Shown in pieces: positions 1 to 12,100 of a stretch of 64,000 nucleotides of DNA (the first letter of the stretch is position 1; the number at the start of each line of letters is the position of its first letter). This DNA comes from Anseranas semipalmata (taxonomy: Eukaryota; Chordata; Aves; Anseriformes; Anseranatidae), in assembly GCA_013399115.1 (NCBI GenBank), contig VXAA01001962.1, forward strand, positions 7,087 through 71,086. Reading direction: 5' to 3'. The notes under the pieces are model-generated. The model was not told the DNA's origin. It did not search any database and saw only the letters and a list, made by a program, of their open reading frames with translations. A program made the position numbers and the translations under genes.

Positions 1-34
1 GCTCCGTCCCCCCGGGAGCGGGCGCGCGGGAGGG

Positions 35-199
35 ATGAGCAGCGGGCTGGTGCTGCGCGCCCCGCTCCCCGAGGACGCCTCGGCGTTCACCCCGCTGAAG
101 CCTGTCACCATGTCGGGGGAGCCCGGTGAGGACGCCTCCGTCTTCGAGGACATCAAGCCGCCCGCCCGGGCCCTGGACAACCCGCCCGACCTGGCGCAG
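35..199 (+). CDS. KLF5L: KLF5L exon 1 (N-terminal 55 residues)
   Basis: The exon encodes residues 1-55 and ends in CAG at a GTAGGG donor, phase 0. ATG 35 sits in gaggATGa, with a purine at -3. The peptide aligns to the KLF5 N-terminus: [12 protein letters not shown] followed by an F..LKPV block, and NPPDLAQ at the junction where KLF5 has LPPEDLVQ. Two similar blocks occur 18 residues apart, [11 protein letters not shown] (13-23) and [11 protein letters not shown] (31-41). The open frame continues past the donor to 265, but that part has no family similarity and is intron. Confidence 0.85.
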
Positions 200-3100
200 G
201 TAGGGTGGAGGCCGACGGAGGTTTCACCCGCTCAGGTGCTAGAGCCTCCAGCACCAGACCGATAGCTGCGTGCGCTTGGTTGAATTCCGCTTTGCTAATT
301 GTTTTTTTTTTTTTTGCATGACGATAGTTGAGTGCGTTTGGTTGAATTGTGCTTTTTTCGCTCGCTTTTCGGCACCTCCGCCGCTTTGTCCGCTCGTCCT
401 TTCCCCTTTGCGGCTCTTTCTCCAGGGCGTGTTTGGTTTCATATTTTTCTCCTTCCCTTCCTCGCAATGCCCCGCGCCGCCGTTTCGGAGCTTCGGAGCA
501 CGGCCCCGCTCCAGGGTTTTGCTCGCTGGGGGAGCACCCGGGGAAGGGGACACCCGCGGTCCCCGTGACACCCACTGGGGACACCGCGGGCACTGGGATC
601 GCTCCCACCCATGGTGGATAGGGGGGCATTTTATTTTTTGTGATTATTACTCTTATTTCCACCGCACGGCAGGGAAGGAACGCGCCTCGAAATTCCCCGG
701 CCCCGCGGCTTCCCCCTGCGCCCGCTGGGGGTAACGACCCGGATTTCGGGTGCCAGGGCCCTCTGCCCACCATGAGGCCACTCTTCCCATCAGCAATCGG
801 CCGGGATGTCGCTGCTTCGGCCTCTCTATTCCCCCCGAGAAATGGGGGCGAGCGGGGCCCTTGGCTGGTGCTCAGCCCCGTGCCCCCAGCACCGCCGTGA
901 CCAGGGCCCCACGAGGTGGCAGGAGGGCGTCTCCTGGCCCCGTGGCCACCCTGTGCGGACACCTCGTCCCCCCTCTGTCCCCAACCCATGGCTGTGGAGA
1001 TCGTTGCTCTGGGGCTGTGTCCATAGGAGAGGAAGCCCCCGGATGGTGCCCGGTGCCCCCTCGTGCCCGCCTGGCTGCGGTCCCGCTGATCTCGGGCGCA
1101 GGCGGGAGTGCGCTCGCCGCTCGTCTCCTTATCTCGCTCCTTGGAGGGCTCTCCCCCACTGCACGAATCGCTGCTCAAGCAAAGGGGTGCAGCTATTTGG
1201 TGGCGGAAATAATATTATTAGTTGGGGTGGAAGTAGGGCCTTAGCGGAGTTTGCGCTTGTTTTTTGTTTTTTGTTTTTTTTTCCCCTTTTCCCCGCCTTT
1301 CCAGCTGCTCTGCCCCAAATTAAAAAAAAAAAAAAAAAGAAAAGGGGGAATGAGGAGTGGAAAGGGTTTGGGAGAGAAGAGCGTTTTTCCCTTCTGATTT
1401 GAGCCAGATTGACCGAAAATAGCGTTTTTCCCTTTAAATCCCAAGAGGCCGATGCTAGAAGGAAGACCGGGAAGAAAATCAAACGAAACCAGACCCCAGG
1501 CGCGTGCAGGGAGGTGTTGTAGGGGAGGAGGAGACGTTACCTCTGCGGCACCCCGAGGGGCCGGGTGCTGTCCGAGGGGCGACTGCGTTCCTCCGGGCGG
1601 TGTTTGACCTCAGGGTGGGCAAGGTGCCCCACTGCCGCGTCCCCTGGGCCACCCCAACCCTCCTAGCCCCACCTGGAGCCACCCGCGGGCTTTCCACCAG
1701 CCTCCCTTGGGTGCGAGTGGTCCTCGGCGGTGCAAGCCCAATCCCTGCCCTCTTGTGAGAGCTGTGATGGAAGGTGAGGTGCTGAGAGCAGGTTTCCATC
1801 ATCCTGGAGGTGTTTCTAGATGCCAGGAGGTGTTGGAGAGCAGGATGGTGGTGGCACGTCCCCTGCTCCCCGCCAAACGTGCGGGATGGGAGCTGGCTCC
1901 TGGCGTGCTTCCCTGCAGCCTGGGAGGAGCACGAGGCTGGGTTGCTAAAAGTGGGGAGGCTGGGGGCTGACGGGGGTGTCAGCCCTCCCGGCGCCTGTGG
2001 TCGGAGGATTTGGGGAGGGCTGTGGCTGTCTCGATGGGTCATACCGGCCGCAGGTTCAGAGCCGGAGGGTCTCTTGGGCCTGCAGCAGCTCTGGGTGAGG
2101 TCAGGACCCAACGAAGAAGCTGCTGGGAAGAGAGAGGGGAAAACCCAGCCCGTCCCCTGCTTTGACCCTTGCCTGCCTCTGTCAGGAGCCCCGAGGGCAG
2201 GTGTGCTGAGGCTGGTGAACACCCACTGGGGACATGGGTTGTCACAGCCGACGGAGGAAGACCTTGGTGAGCGTGGCTGGGGACAGCCCCAAGCCAGCAC
2301 GTCCTTCATGGCCTCCCTTTCCTTGGGTGGCTCTCTGGTGGACCGGGGATGGGCTTTCCTGGTCCCCAGTGGTCCAGCACCTTCCACGGCCCACTTGGAA
2401 CGAGGGTGATGGGTGCTCAGAGGGGACTGAAGATGTTGTCCTGGTCTCCCGGTAAGGAGCCCACACAGCTGGACGTGTGGCAGGAGCTGAGCTCCAGCCT
2501 CCGCCACGAGCCTGCCTCTACGGCTGTGCAAATAGGTGCGGGCTGGTGCGCCCCGCACGCTCGGTGCCTCGCCATTCGTGTAATGCGCGCTTTTGGGCAG
2601 CGCAAGGTCACGGTTCTCCACTCTCTCTCGGGTGGCTGGGATGCTCAGCCCCCTGCAGGCCTCCTGGCTTTGCAGAAGGGCTGAGAAATGTCCGTGCATC
2701 CCGGAGAAGGGTGCAAAATCCATTTTCCAAGGGTGCTGGCAGCCCATCCAGAAACAGATTGGCAATAGAGAGATGTTGAGTTAAAGGCTGGGCAAGGAGG
2801 AATGGGATCGCTTGATCCCTCCCAGCATGAATGGAGGCTGGGAGCTGAGCCCCAGCTCTCTGGTCTGGTGGCATCTCACCAGGGTTGGATCCTTGCAGGC
2901 TGCCTTGCTTTGGGATCAGCTGGAGGCTGACGCTTCCAGGGTGAGCCTGCAGATTTGCAAGTCTGATGGGCTCTGTGCCTGGCAGGTGTCTGCGGGACCG
3001 CGGGGAACCAAGACGGAGTCCCCAGAGGAGACGGGCTTGTCCCTCTAAGACCTGTTGGGGTGGTGGCGGTGGGCTCGGATCAGATCAGACCCCGTTGCGG

Positions 3101-6100
3101 GAGCAGGTCCAGTGCAAAGTGGTTCGGACAAAACCAGTGAGCCAAAGACCAGGAAATGCGGGGGGACCTCGGCCACCGCCGTTGTTGTTTAATTTTGCTT
3201 CATCCCCCAAACCCACCGGCTTTCTGCGGCTGTGCGGGCGAGCAGGCGAGGCGCGGGATGGAGCGGCTTGGACGAACTTTGAGCTCGCTGGAGCACAATG
3301 GCTTTGTCCACGTGGTACAAAGAGCGATTGTTCTGCGGGACGCTGGGCTCCGCGGCGGGGCAGCCGCAGGAGGGGACACGGCGAGCAGGGGCTGCAGGTG
3401 TTCTGCTCCCTTTGCTCCCGCTGCAGCCTGCTTTCCATTTCCCGGCACGGGAGAGGTTGCAAATCAGTGAGGGAAGCGTGTTTGCTCGTCTTTGACCACT
3501 GAAAAGGCAGGTATGTGAGGGAGGAAGCAAGCAGGGGACTCCGGCTCTGTAATAAACTCAACGGATTTCCCTTTATCGCTCTTCCTGAATGGGCTGTGGG
3601 AAGCACACGTCGGCTGGAATTACTCACGAAGGTCTAGGGCAGTTCATTTTTGGCCGGTGCATCATCCAGTGTGAAGTTTTGCCTCTCAAACCTGTTTGGT
3701 CAGCTACCCACGCTACTTTGTTCCCGTTCCCTGGTCCAGTGAGCTCCTTTATCTAACCCATCCACTGCAAATAATCGCACTTACCACCGTCTTGTTAGCT
3801 GAGCCCCTTGATTAGAATATTTGCTTTTCTTGTGCTCCATTGGTGAATTACATGAGTCACAGGGTACCGTTGGTGTGTGGGGATTGGATAACTGGTGTTT
3901 ACAATTCAGATGTTCTCAGAACTTGAGCTAGCATGAAAACTCTCAAAAAACCCCCATGGGCTGTTTCCCACATCAAAGAGGCTCAGCCCCTTCCAGGCTC
4001 AGATTGAAACTCAAACAAAGAATCTTTCATTAAGCTCAGAAATGCTTGGAGAATTCTTTGAAAATTATTTTTTAATTTTTTTTTAGTGTGATGGGGGACC
4101 TTCAAGTTTCCATCAAGGACAGGATTTGCAAGTATTAAAATGTATTTAATGACCTTGCTCCTTGTAGTATTTCCAATACAAGCAGGAGAAGAGAACGGCA
4201 AGAAATCGGTCCCAGTACAGTCAGGTCAGGTCCTTCACCTTCCTAAAACGCAGGTACTTATCCCTTGCAGGAGGGAAGAATATTTTCCGTCCATTATCAC
4301 CTCTATCACATCCAAGGCAATTGTTTCACACGTGTGAACCCATCCCGGAGCGGGCAGGGAAATGTGGATACCTGCTCACCCGCCAGTCCAGCCCATCATG
4401 TCAGCCTTGCCCGTACAACATCATCATTTTCCACTTTGCTAGTCTAGGAAGCTGAAGCCAGGGGTGGCTGAATGTTTTCCACTGAAAACCCTTGCAAGGA
4501 AAGTTGGTGGCGTTCTCTAACAGGTGGAAATGACCCAAGTTTGTTAAACCGAAAGGAAAAATTTGGGCATCACTCCTTTCCAACTGTTCGAACGGTTGGC
4601 ATTTTGGAACAGAACGTTTCGTTGTGAGCAGCTTCCAGTGTTTGGTATTTTGGTGGTTCTGTGTCGTCTTTTTGGGAGAACTCGATCGTTAGCTTGACTG
4701 ACTGATGTCACCCTGGGGACACCACCTTGCATTTCCCAGGGGCTGGCAAACCCCAGTCTCCGAAATGCTCCTGCTGGAGCTTCTGCAGGGCTCAGCGACT
4801 TCTCCATGTGACCCGTCAGGTGCCTGCTACCAACTTGTGCCCTAATCAGTCTCCCTTAATTACAGCAATTGGTTATTCATTTCTATACAGGAAAAATGTG
4901 GAAGGAGAGGGTTTAAGCTGAGGGAATGGATCTGGAGGACAATCTTTGAGGCTTGCTGCTCTTGGGCTAGAGGAAGGACCCTCCTGGCAGCACAGACGCT
5001 AGGAAATGTACAGGGCAGCATGCATGTTAGAAAGGGCTGCAGTATGTGTCCTCTCGGTCCGTGGCGATGAGTCTGGCAGTATTTACTTGGCCTCGTAGCG
5101 TGCTAGGTGCTGTGCAAGCCCAGAAGAAAGAAGTTGGCCCAAAGACCTACTCACTCGAACGCAATGTTTTCGCACGCCTTAGGGTTTGTTTTGTTTTGTT
5201 TTGTTTTGTTTTGCTAACTGGTTTGGCGAGGAAGTTGAGGGCTGTAGGGACGGTGGGATTTTTGTCCGTGCATGAAACCTGACCTTGCTTCTCCCAGATG
5301 TGCATAGAGTATTGGGTCTGCCTTGCTCATTCTACTGGGAAAAACAGGCTTTTTGGCCCGTCTTATCACTTACTGACTGCCAGGAGGACTTCACAAGCCC
5401 CAGCAAGCAGCAGATGACTCACTCTGCCTTTGTCAGACCCTGCCTGGGAATGTGCATCTTTTCTTCTGACTGGAAGAGGCTGGGTGATGAGTGTGAGCTT
5501 TCTGATGGTTTGAGTGAGGTGGAATGAATCCCACCCATAATCCAGCCGGGGGAAGCTCCCTGCGAGCTCTCACAGCCTCTTCCATGTCAAACTTGGTTCG
5601 GGACCCATGGGAGAGCTCAAGGATGAGCCCAGTGCCCTGTGGCCATGCAAGTGCTAGAAATGGGTGGATAAATTTGTCCAGGTCATCCTGGGGAGCGGTG
5701 ACATCTGAGAGTCTCCATCTTGTCAGATTTGGAGGGGAGGGAGTGCTGAAGCAGAGGCTGCAGCTGGGAATGGCCATCGGATAGCACGGCTATCCAAGTT
5801 CATCTTTTGTTTATATGCATGCGTAAACTGGGGGAACGCTTGAGCTCCTGCGTGTTTTAGCTGGGGCTGAAATAGCTCCAAGCTTCCTGATCTTCCAGGC
5901 ATTGAAGGAGCATTGGATCATTTGATCTTTCCAGAAAAAGCATCCATACCAAAGTCCAGCCAGCGCAGCCTCCTGCCTCCAGCAGTGGGTGCCTGCTTGG
6001 GTTGATGGAAAACCTCCAGTTGGCTTTGATGGGCTTGGCCCCAGCCTCTGCTGGGCAACGGCAGCTTGGAAGTAGAAAATAGCATACAAAGACACGACTC

Positions 6101-9100
6101 CCTTATGAAGAGGGTGTCCTCATGTCCTCCCCTCCCATGCAGGCACACTTCCAGACAGCTGTCCTCCTGCCGGCGCAGAGCAAGGCGCAGGGAAGAGGAG
6201 AGGGCTGTCCCCCTTTCCCACCTGCCTTCAGGCTCCATCCAGGCATTTGTTCTGTGCTGAGGTTGCACTTGGTAGGTCTGGGAAAGGGAAAACCAGTGTG
6301 GGGATGCTCTAATATTGACATCGGACCTCCCATCCCAGCCTAGACCTGCCTAGGGCCAGGGGGTCGTGGTGTTCAGTAAGGCCTGGAGATGGTGCAGCTG
6401 GGCCAGAGCTTCCTCCAAGCTCCGTGCCTCCAAAGTCTATCCTAGTTATTTTTCAGTCCGTTTAAGGCATTATTTCTGCTCACTCTCTTAAAGCCCCCTC
6501 TGGAACCTGGCTGCTCCAGACTGCTTCTCTTCTGGGCACTTGACCTTGGAGTTGGATGGGGGTGTTTGTCCTGCTTTCTCTGGCCTTCGGGATCTCTGGC
6601 TGTAGTGGCATGGTTTCTGTGATAAACAACCAAAGTAGACTGCCTTTCAGGGAGTCGTTATCAGCTGTCAGAGGAAAGGAATAGCAAACAGAGTCAGCAA
6701 GCCTGCTGGAAGCATTTCTACCTACTGGCTCAGGCAGAGGCCAGCTGCCCACGTCTGCCTTGATGGTGACTCTTGGGCTCAAGGAAATCCCTTGATTCCA
6801 AGAAGTGATAATTAACGCGGGTAGCTCAACCATGATGGCAGAAAGAAGCTCAGCTCCTGCACCATAAGTGAGCTCTTGGAGGGAACCTGTAGAAAGGGTG
6901 CATCTCTGTGGCTTGTCCTGCTCCAGGAGGTGCTCTCGCAAGTGGAAAGGTGTGAAAGCCTCAAGATGGGAAGCTGGTGGGGTAGATCACCTCTGGCAAC
7001 CTTCTCCGTGGGCTTCAGAGAGAGCTTGCACAGAGACTTCAGCTTAGGTGCTCATTTTCCAGGTGGCCCAAGCTTGTGAAGATGAATCTTGCCCCACTGC
7101 ACCTAATGCTGAATGCTTCGGGAGCAGCGCTGGCTTCTTGGAGCTGCTCCTCACCTCTTTGAGGTGGAGCAAGCAGAGGAGCCCACCCGTGGCACCCACC
7201 TGCCCAGGGTTCAGCTCTGCTGTCATGCTTGGCTGTTCACAGCAGCCAGACATTTGGCCCCGTGTGCTGGAGAGGAAGAGTCCCAGGGCTTTCTTTGCTA
7301 ATCCCGTTTTGCAGAGAGTTCCAGAAGACTTGAGGAACAAACAGAAAATAACGTCGATCGAGGTCAATATCAAAACCAAATGATCAGAGAAACAAATATT
7401 TACTCAGGTCAATATTTAACTAGGGAGACAATAAATGCTGATATTGAACCAAATCTGTATATAAATACGGTCTATTTATAACGTGTCCCTTTAAAGGGGT
7501 ACTGCCAGGTACTTGCCGTAGCTTTTGATTGATGATTATCCTCCCCATTGTTTGCTGATTCCCTTGGAGGCTGGAGTTTCATGCAGGTGCAGGCAGGAGA
7601 AAGAGCCTGTGCTGAGTAATCCCACGGCCCGGCCACCGCAGCCCTTGTCCCACGCGTGCCTGTGCTCGGGGAGAGCCCCCCGAGCTGGGGAGGAGGCTTG
7701 GGGCTCAGTGCCCCCGCTTTGCAGAGCAGGAGGGGCCTGGGGCCAGGAGGGCTGGAAGCTGCCAAGAAATGAAGAAACTCCTTCCTTACCCCCCCCCAGC
7801 TGCTCCCTCTGCCAACTTCATGAGCTCGTCGCCTGTTTAGCAAACATTGATTTCTCTCCCTGTTCCCCCATGGTGACAACATTTGATGTTTCTATGGTGG
7901 TTTGTTATTTATCAACTTCAGATTAAAGTGTTTGATCATGGGAAAGACACGTCCCGCCTCGTGCCTCGGCAGCCGGCTGTGCCTCGCGCTACTCTAACGA
8001 TGCACATGGTTAATCGCTGGCGGAATGGCCCGGTTGGCTCAAGCGCCCATTTTTGTGTGTCCTGCCAAGAAATGTTTGTCTGGGGCTCCGTGTGCATTGA
8101 TCGATGTCCCGATAGCTCCTCAGCCCGCTTTCGGTGAGATCTGGGTGAGGGATGGAGACCTCCAAGGCAGGAGGTTCCTGCAGGGTTTTTGGAAGTTGGC
8201 GGCCGGCAGAGGGGGAGGACTCGGGTCAGAGCCTGCTAGCCACAGGAGCATCCGCTCGGGGGAGAGAAGAAGAGTGGAGAATCCTTTCTTTTGTCTGCTT
8301 GTTTTTTTTGCTCTCTTTCCTCTGGCAGGTTGAGAAGACCCTCCTGCACAGTCAGAAATATATACTGTGACTTTGAGGGGAAAATACAGGAATTCAAGTC
8401 TTTATTTCACTGAAAGCTATTCTTTATTGGCTTTCCCTTCCTGGTCAGACCAAAAATCCCAGTTTGGAGGAGATGCCTCTAAAGCACAGGGGTTTGTTGA
8501 TGTCTGCTTTGGCTATGTTTCCCCTTGGCTCACTTTTTGCCTGACCCAGTCAGTGACCCATGACTTCTATGGTTCCTGGCACCGCTGTCAATGCAGTCAG
8601 TGGAGCCTGGGTCATGCCCATATCCAGTCCCTGCATCTCATCCTGGTCTGCAGGGATTGCAGTGATGGCATTGCTAATGCCTATAGGGGAAACTGGGCCA
8701 TTTAACCCACCAAAGAGCTGCTGGTCCTTCAGCTGGAAGGCCTCGGAGTCTTTCTCTGTGGAGCCACAGTGGGGTTGGCTCTTGCAGTATTGAGATGAAC
8801 TGAGCTTTGTGGCTATGTGATTGGTTCGGTCCTCCTCAAAAAGGCAAGAAAATGGTTAATTCCCTGCCCGTGCCTGGCAGATGGGGAGGAAGGGACAGGC
8901 TGGGCATTCCTGGTCTTTCCTGCCTCATGTGAACCACCCAAGCGTCCTCAGCTGCCCTTTTTGGAGCTGCCCTGGGCAGGGCTGCAGCCTGCCACCAGGA
9001 CCTGCTCCAGGCTGGCTGAGGAGTGCAGAGACTCGGCGTCTGCAGGATTTCCTCCCAGCGTGGCTTGCTTTGCCCTTGATTGCTTCCTTTGTGTTTCTGC

Positions 9101-12100
9101 TGCTGTATTTCTGCAGGGGGTGTGTGTTGGTTTCCTGGCTTGGTTGACCCCAGAATGGGGTGTCTCCAGCAGCTGGACCACCACTTGCAGGCTCAAGCGT
9201 TACCTGTGAAGGAGCTTGGCTGAACCATGCAGGTGTTTCTGAAGCTGTTTCTTGCAGATAATGGGGGTGATGGGACACAAATTCCCCAGAGCCCTTGTAG
9301 CTCTGGCACAGACTTCACACTGAAGCATCTCCTCATGCTTCCCCCCAGCACGTGGGGATCAGCAGCTCCCATGTCCTTAGCTCTTTTAGCACCCGTCCTC
9401 TCAAGGCCATGTGGCTCTGTTTATCATCAGCCTGCAAGGAACATCCTCCATTTAGATGCAAATCCCAGAATACATATACCCCAGAAGGGGGAAAGCTAAG
9501 TCCATTGAGTTGGTTTTGCTGGTTTGCTGTGGGAAAGAGAGAAGCTGGGAAGCCAGGGCTGGTTTCCACCCCCTGCTGCTTTGACTGACCAGCCTACACG
9601 ACGTGCGAATGATCCTGGGGTGAGACGAGGCTTTAACGCAGTCCTGGAGAAATGGTGGAGGTTAGGGTGAAAGCTCATGGTTGCAGAGGAGAAGTTGGGC
9701 GTACTGAGAGGCAACAGCAGCTGCAGGAGGAGGATGTGGAGTGAGAACAGGACGCAGGCTGGCACTGAACCCGCAGAAGCCAATAAATGCTGCTTTGGGC
9801 TTTGGAGGTAGCTTTTCCCCTTCCTTCAGTGCTGGAGGACTGTGGCTGTTTTGGGCGCTCAGTGTGGAGAAAGGGCCCAGGTCTGGGTGGGAGATGCGAG
9901 AAGAGCCCTCAGCCCCCTGCGGTAAGCTGTGGGGAATGGAGGCAGGGGGAGAGAGGCCTGGAGGAGACGTGCGAGCACGGCACAGCGGCTGTGGGGATGG
10001 AGGGCAGATATCTCTGTCCTTGGAGGTGGCGAAGCTGGGAGCAGGCTAGCCGGAGGGGACCTCAGAGGAGGTCCCTGGGACCCTGCTGCTGCGGTGGCTG
10101 AGCTGCCTGGTCCTGCGGCCTAGGAGGCCACACAGAGGTGGGATCTCCCAGGTCCTCCATTTGCAGGAGCCTGGCAGTGGTGCCACGCCGAGGGCTTCAC
10201 CCAGCTTGTGCTGTACCCCAGAGCCTCCTCTGGAAAGCTCTGTGTTTCTCAGCTGTCTGTCTTTCCCGCCGGGAAGCCCAACATTCACCAGACCTCGCAG
10301 CCAGGCTGAGCTGCTGCCCGTGCTCCCTGGGGCCACGCTCTCCGAGAAAGCTGCGGACGCGGTGGCAGGGCCCTCGGCGAGGATTAAGACGTAAAAACAG
10401 AGGCTGGCTGTGTGAGCTGGGAGCTGGGCCTGCTCATCCCCGCTGCTCTGCCCCTCCTCCCCCTGCCTGTGATGTTGAACAGGAAAGAAAGCCAAAAAAA
10501 CGTCCCTGTTGGTGAATAGAGGGAGGGTGATGTCATGGCTGCATTCACACCTCCGGGCTGGAGGAAAATGGAGGTTCTCCCAGCGCTGGCTGCTCCGGAT
10601 GGTTCCCCAGCCCTGGCTAACCTCTGAAGAGAACTACTGATGCAACCCCAATGGAAATGGGGTGCTGGAGAGGACAGCTTGGGGCACAGGTTTCTACTCA
10701 CTCTCCCTGCACGCCTGGTTGTTCCTCCAGCAGCCACTGAAACCCGTGTCATGGGGGTGCCGGGAGGGGCCGGTGGGGGTGGAAGATGCTTGTGGGGTGC
10801 GGGAGGTGGCCTGGCTTCAGGGGGACCTTCCCACTAATCCAGCCCTGTCTGTTCCACAGCTGCACCCCATGAGGATGGAACAGCGGATGCCGCTCGTTCT
10901 CGAGGTGAAGAACTTTCCTCCTTCCTCTTCTGCTTGTTTCTGCCCCTGTTTGTGAGAAGTACCTGTAAGAGACCCCCTCATCCCAGTGCAGGCCATCCAG
11001 CAGCCCACCCAGGACATGGTGGTGAGGACATGGTGGCATCTCCACTCCCTCCTTGAGCCCCTGCCACTGGCAGGGTTGTGTTCCTCATGCTCATGGTGTC
11101 TCTATCTGTGCTAGCCACCCAGGTGCCTGTGTAGGCATCTCCTCCACGTGTAGGCATCTCCTCCATGTGTAGATATCTCCTCCATGGCTTGCATGCCCAT
11201 GTGAACTACATTGCCTCCCACTGTGAAAGGAGCTGTAAGCGACAGCCAGATAGAGACATCTGCGTTTGGGACGCTTGAGTTGGATCCCACCCAGGCATGT
11301 CAGGAAGGCAACCCAGCACGTAGTCATCCCAGCTATTGTGCCAGCCGTGGACTGAAGGGTTGTTTTTGGTTGAAGTGTTGGGTGGGAGGTGCTTAGGCAA
11401 ACGACTTGGTTTTGGTATTTGCTCAGTGCCCAGCAAGTGAGGAGCTGCCTAGGGTTGCTAGGTGTTTCTGGGCCACAAACAAACCAAGTGGCTCTTCTGA
11501 GGTCATCGCTGGGGTTGTTTGGAAGCTGGAGCATCACCAGCACCATTGTGACCGTCTGGATTCCAGCCGGGTGGAGCCTTTACCTGCTGGGTCCCCCCAG
11601 TGTCTCTGCAGCCGAGGACAGGGCTGACACCCTGCCCTGTCCCATCAAAGCCCATCGCTTTGCTTTCCTGACAAGCTGCCCCTTAGCACCCCCTTTCCCC
11701 AGGACCCTGGGGCTGCTCGGGATCAGAAATGGATTTCTCAGGCTACATGGAGTGGCAGGAAGGAGACTTTGCTCTGGGGGTAAGGGCGAGGAGAGAGGGC
11801 TGGGAGATACCGGGCAGGGGCGGGCAGCAGCAGGAGGTGGACAGATGGGTGGGCTCTGGGTGCCAACGCAGGTTGGGATCCAAACTTAGAGTCCTTTTTC
11901 TCCACTGAATATACCTGCCTGGCCACCCGCTGCATAAGGACCCACTGAGGGTGGGGGGAGACCTTCCCTGGGAATTGAAGGTGAGAAACTCAAATGCCAG
12001 AGATAAGGCAAGGGCAGAAGTAAAAGGCATCCAGCACCTTCCCCCTGCCCCGCTCCCCTGGCAAGTGGGGCCGTTTCATCGCTCAGGTATGCGTGGCATC

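Larger units (their letters stand above)
1..1150. promoter_or_regulatory. KLF5L: CpG-rich 5' end of KLF5L (CpG island edge)
   Basis: CpG dinucleotides are dense through exon 1 and the first part of intron 1, with many GGCG/CCCGC runs. CpG density falls away after about 1.15 kb. The transcription start is not visible; the window opens only 34 nt before the ATG, so the core promoter must lie mostly to the left. GC boxes in this stretch would suit Sp/KLF autoregulation, which is inference. Confidence 0.6.

Noticed and set aside
200..265. Continuation of the exon 1 frame past 199
   Set aside because: A good GTAGGG donor sits exactly where KLF5 exon 1 ends, and the extension has no family similarity.
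1479..2765. 428-codon minus-strand open frame in KLF5L intron 1
   Set aside because: Low-complexity Pro/Ser/Arg composition, several overlapping frames on both strands, no domain. GC-rich DNA has few stop codons, so long chance frames are expected.
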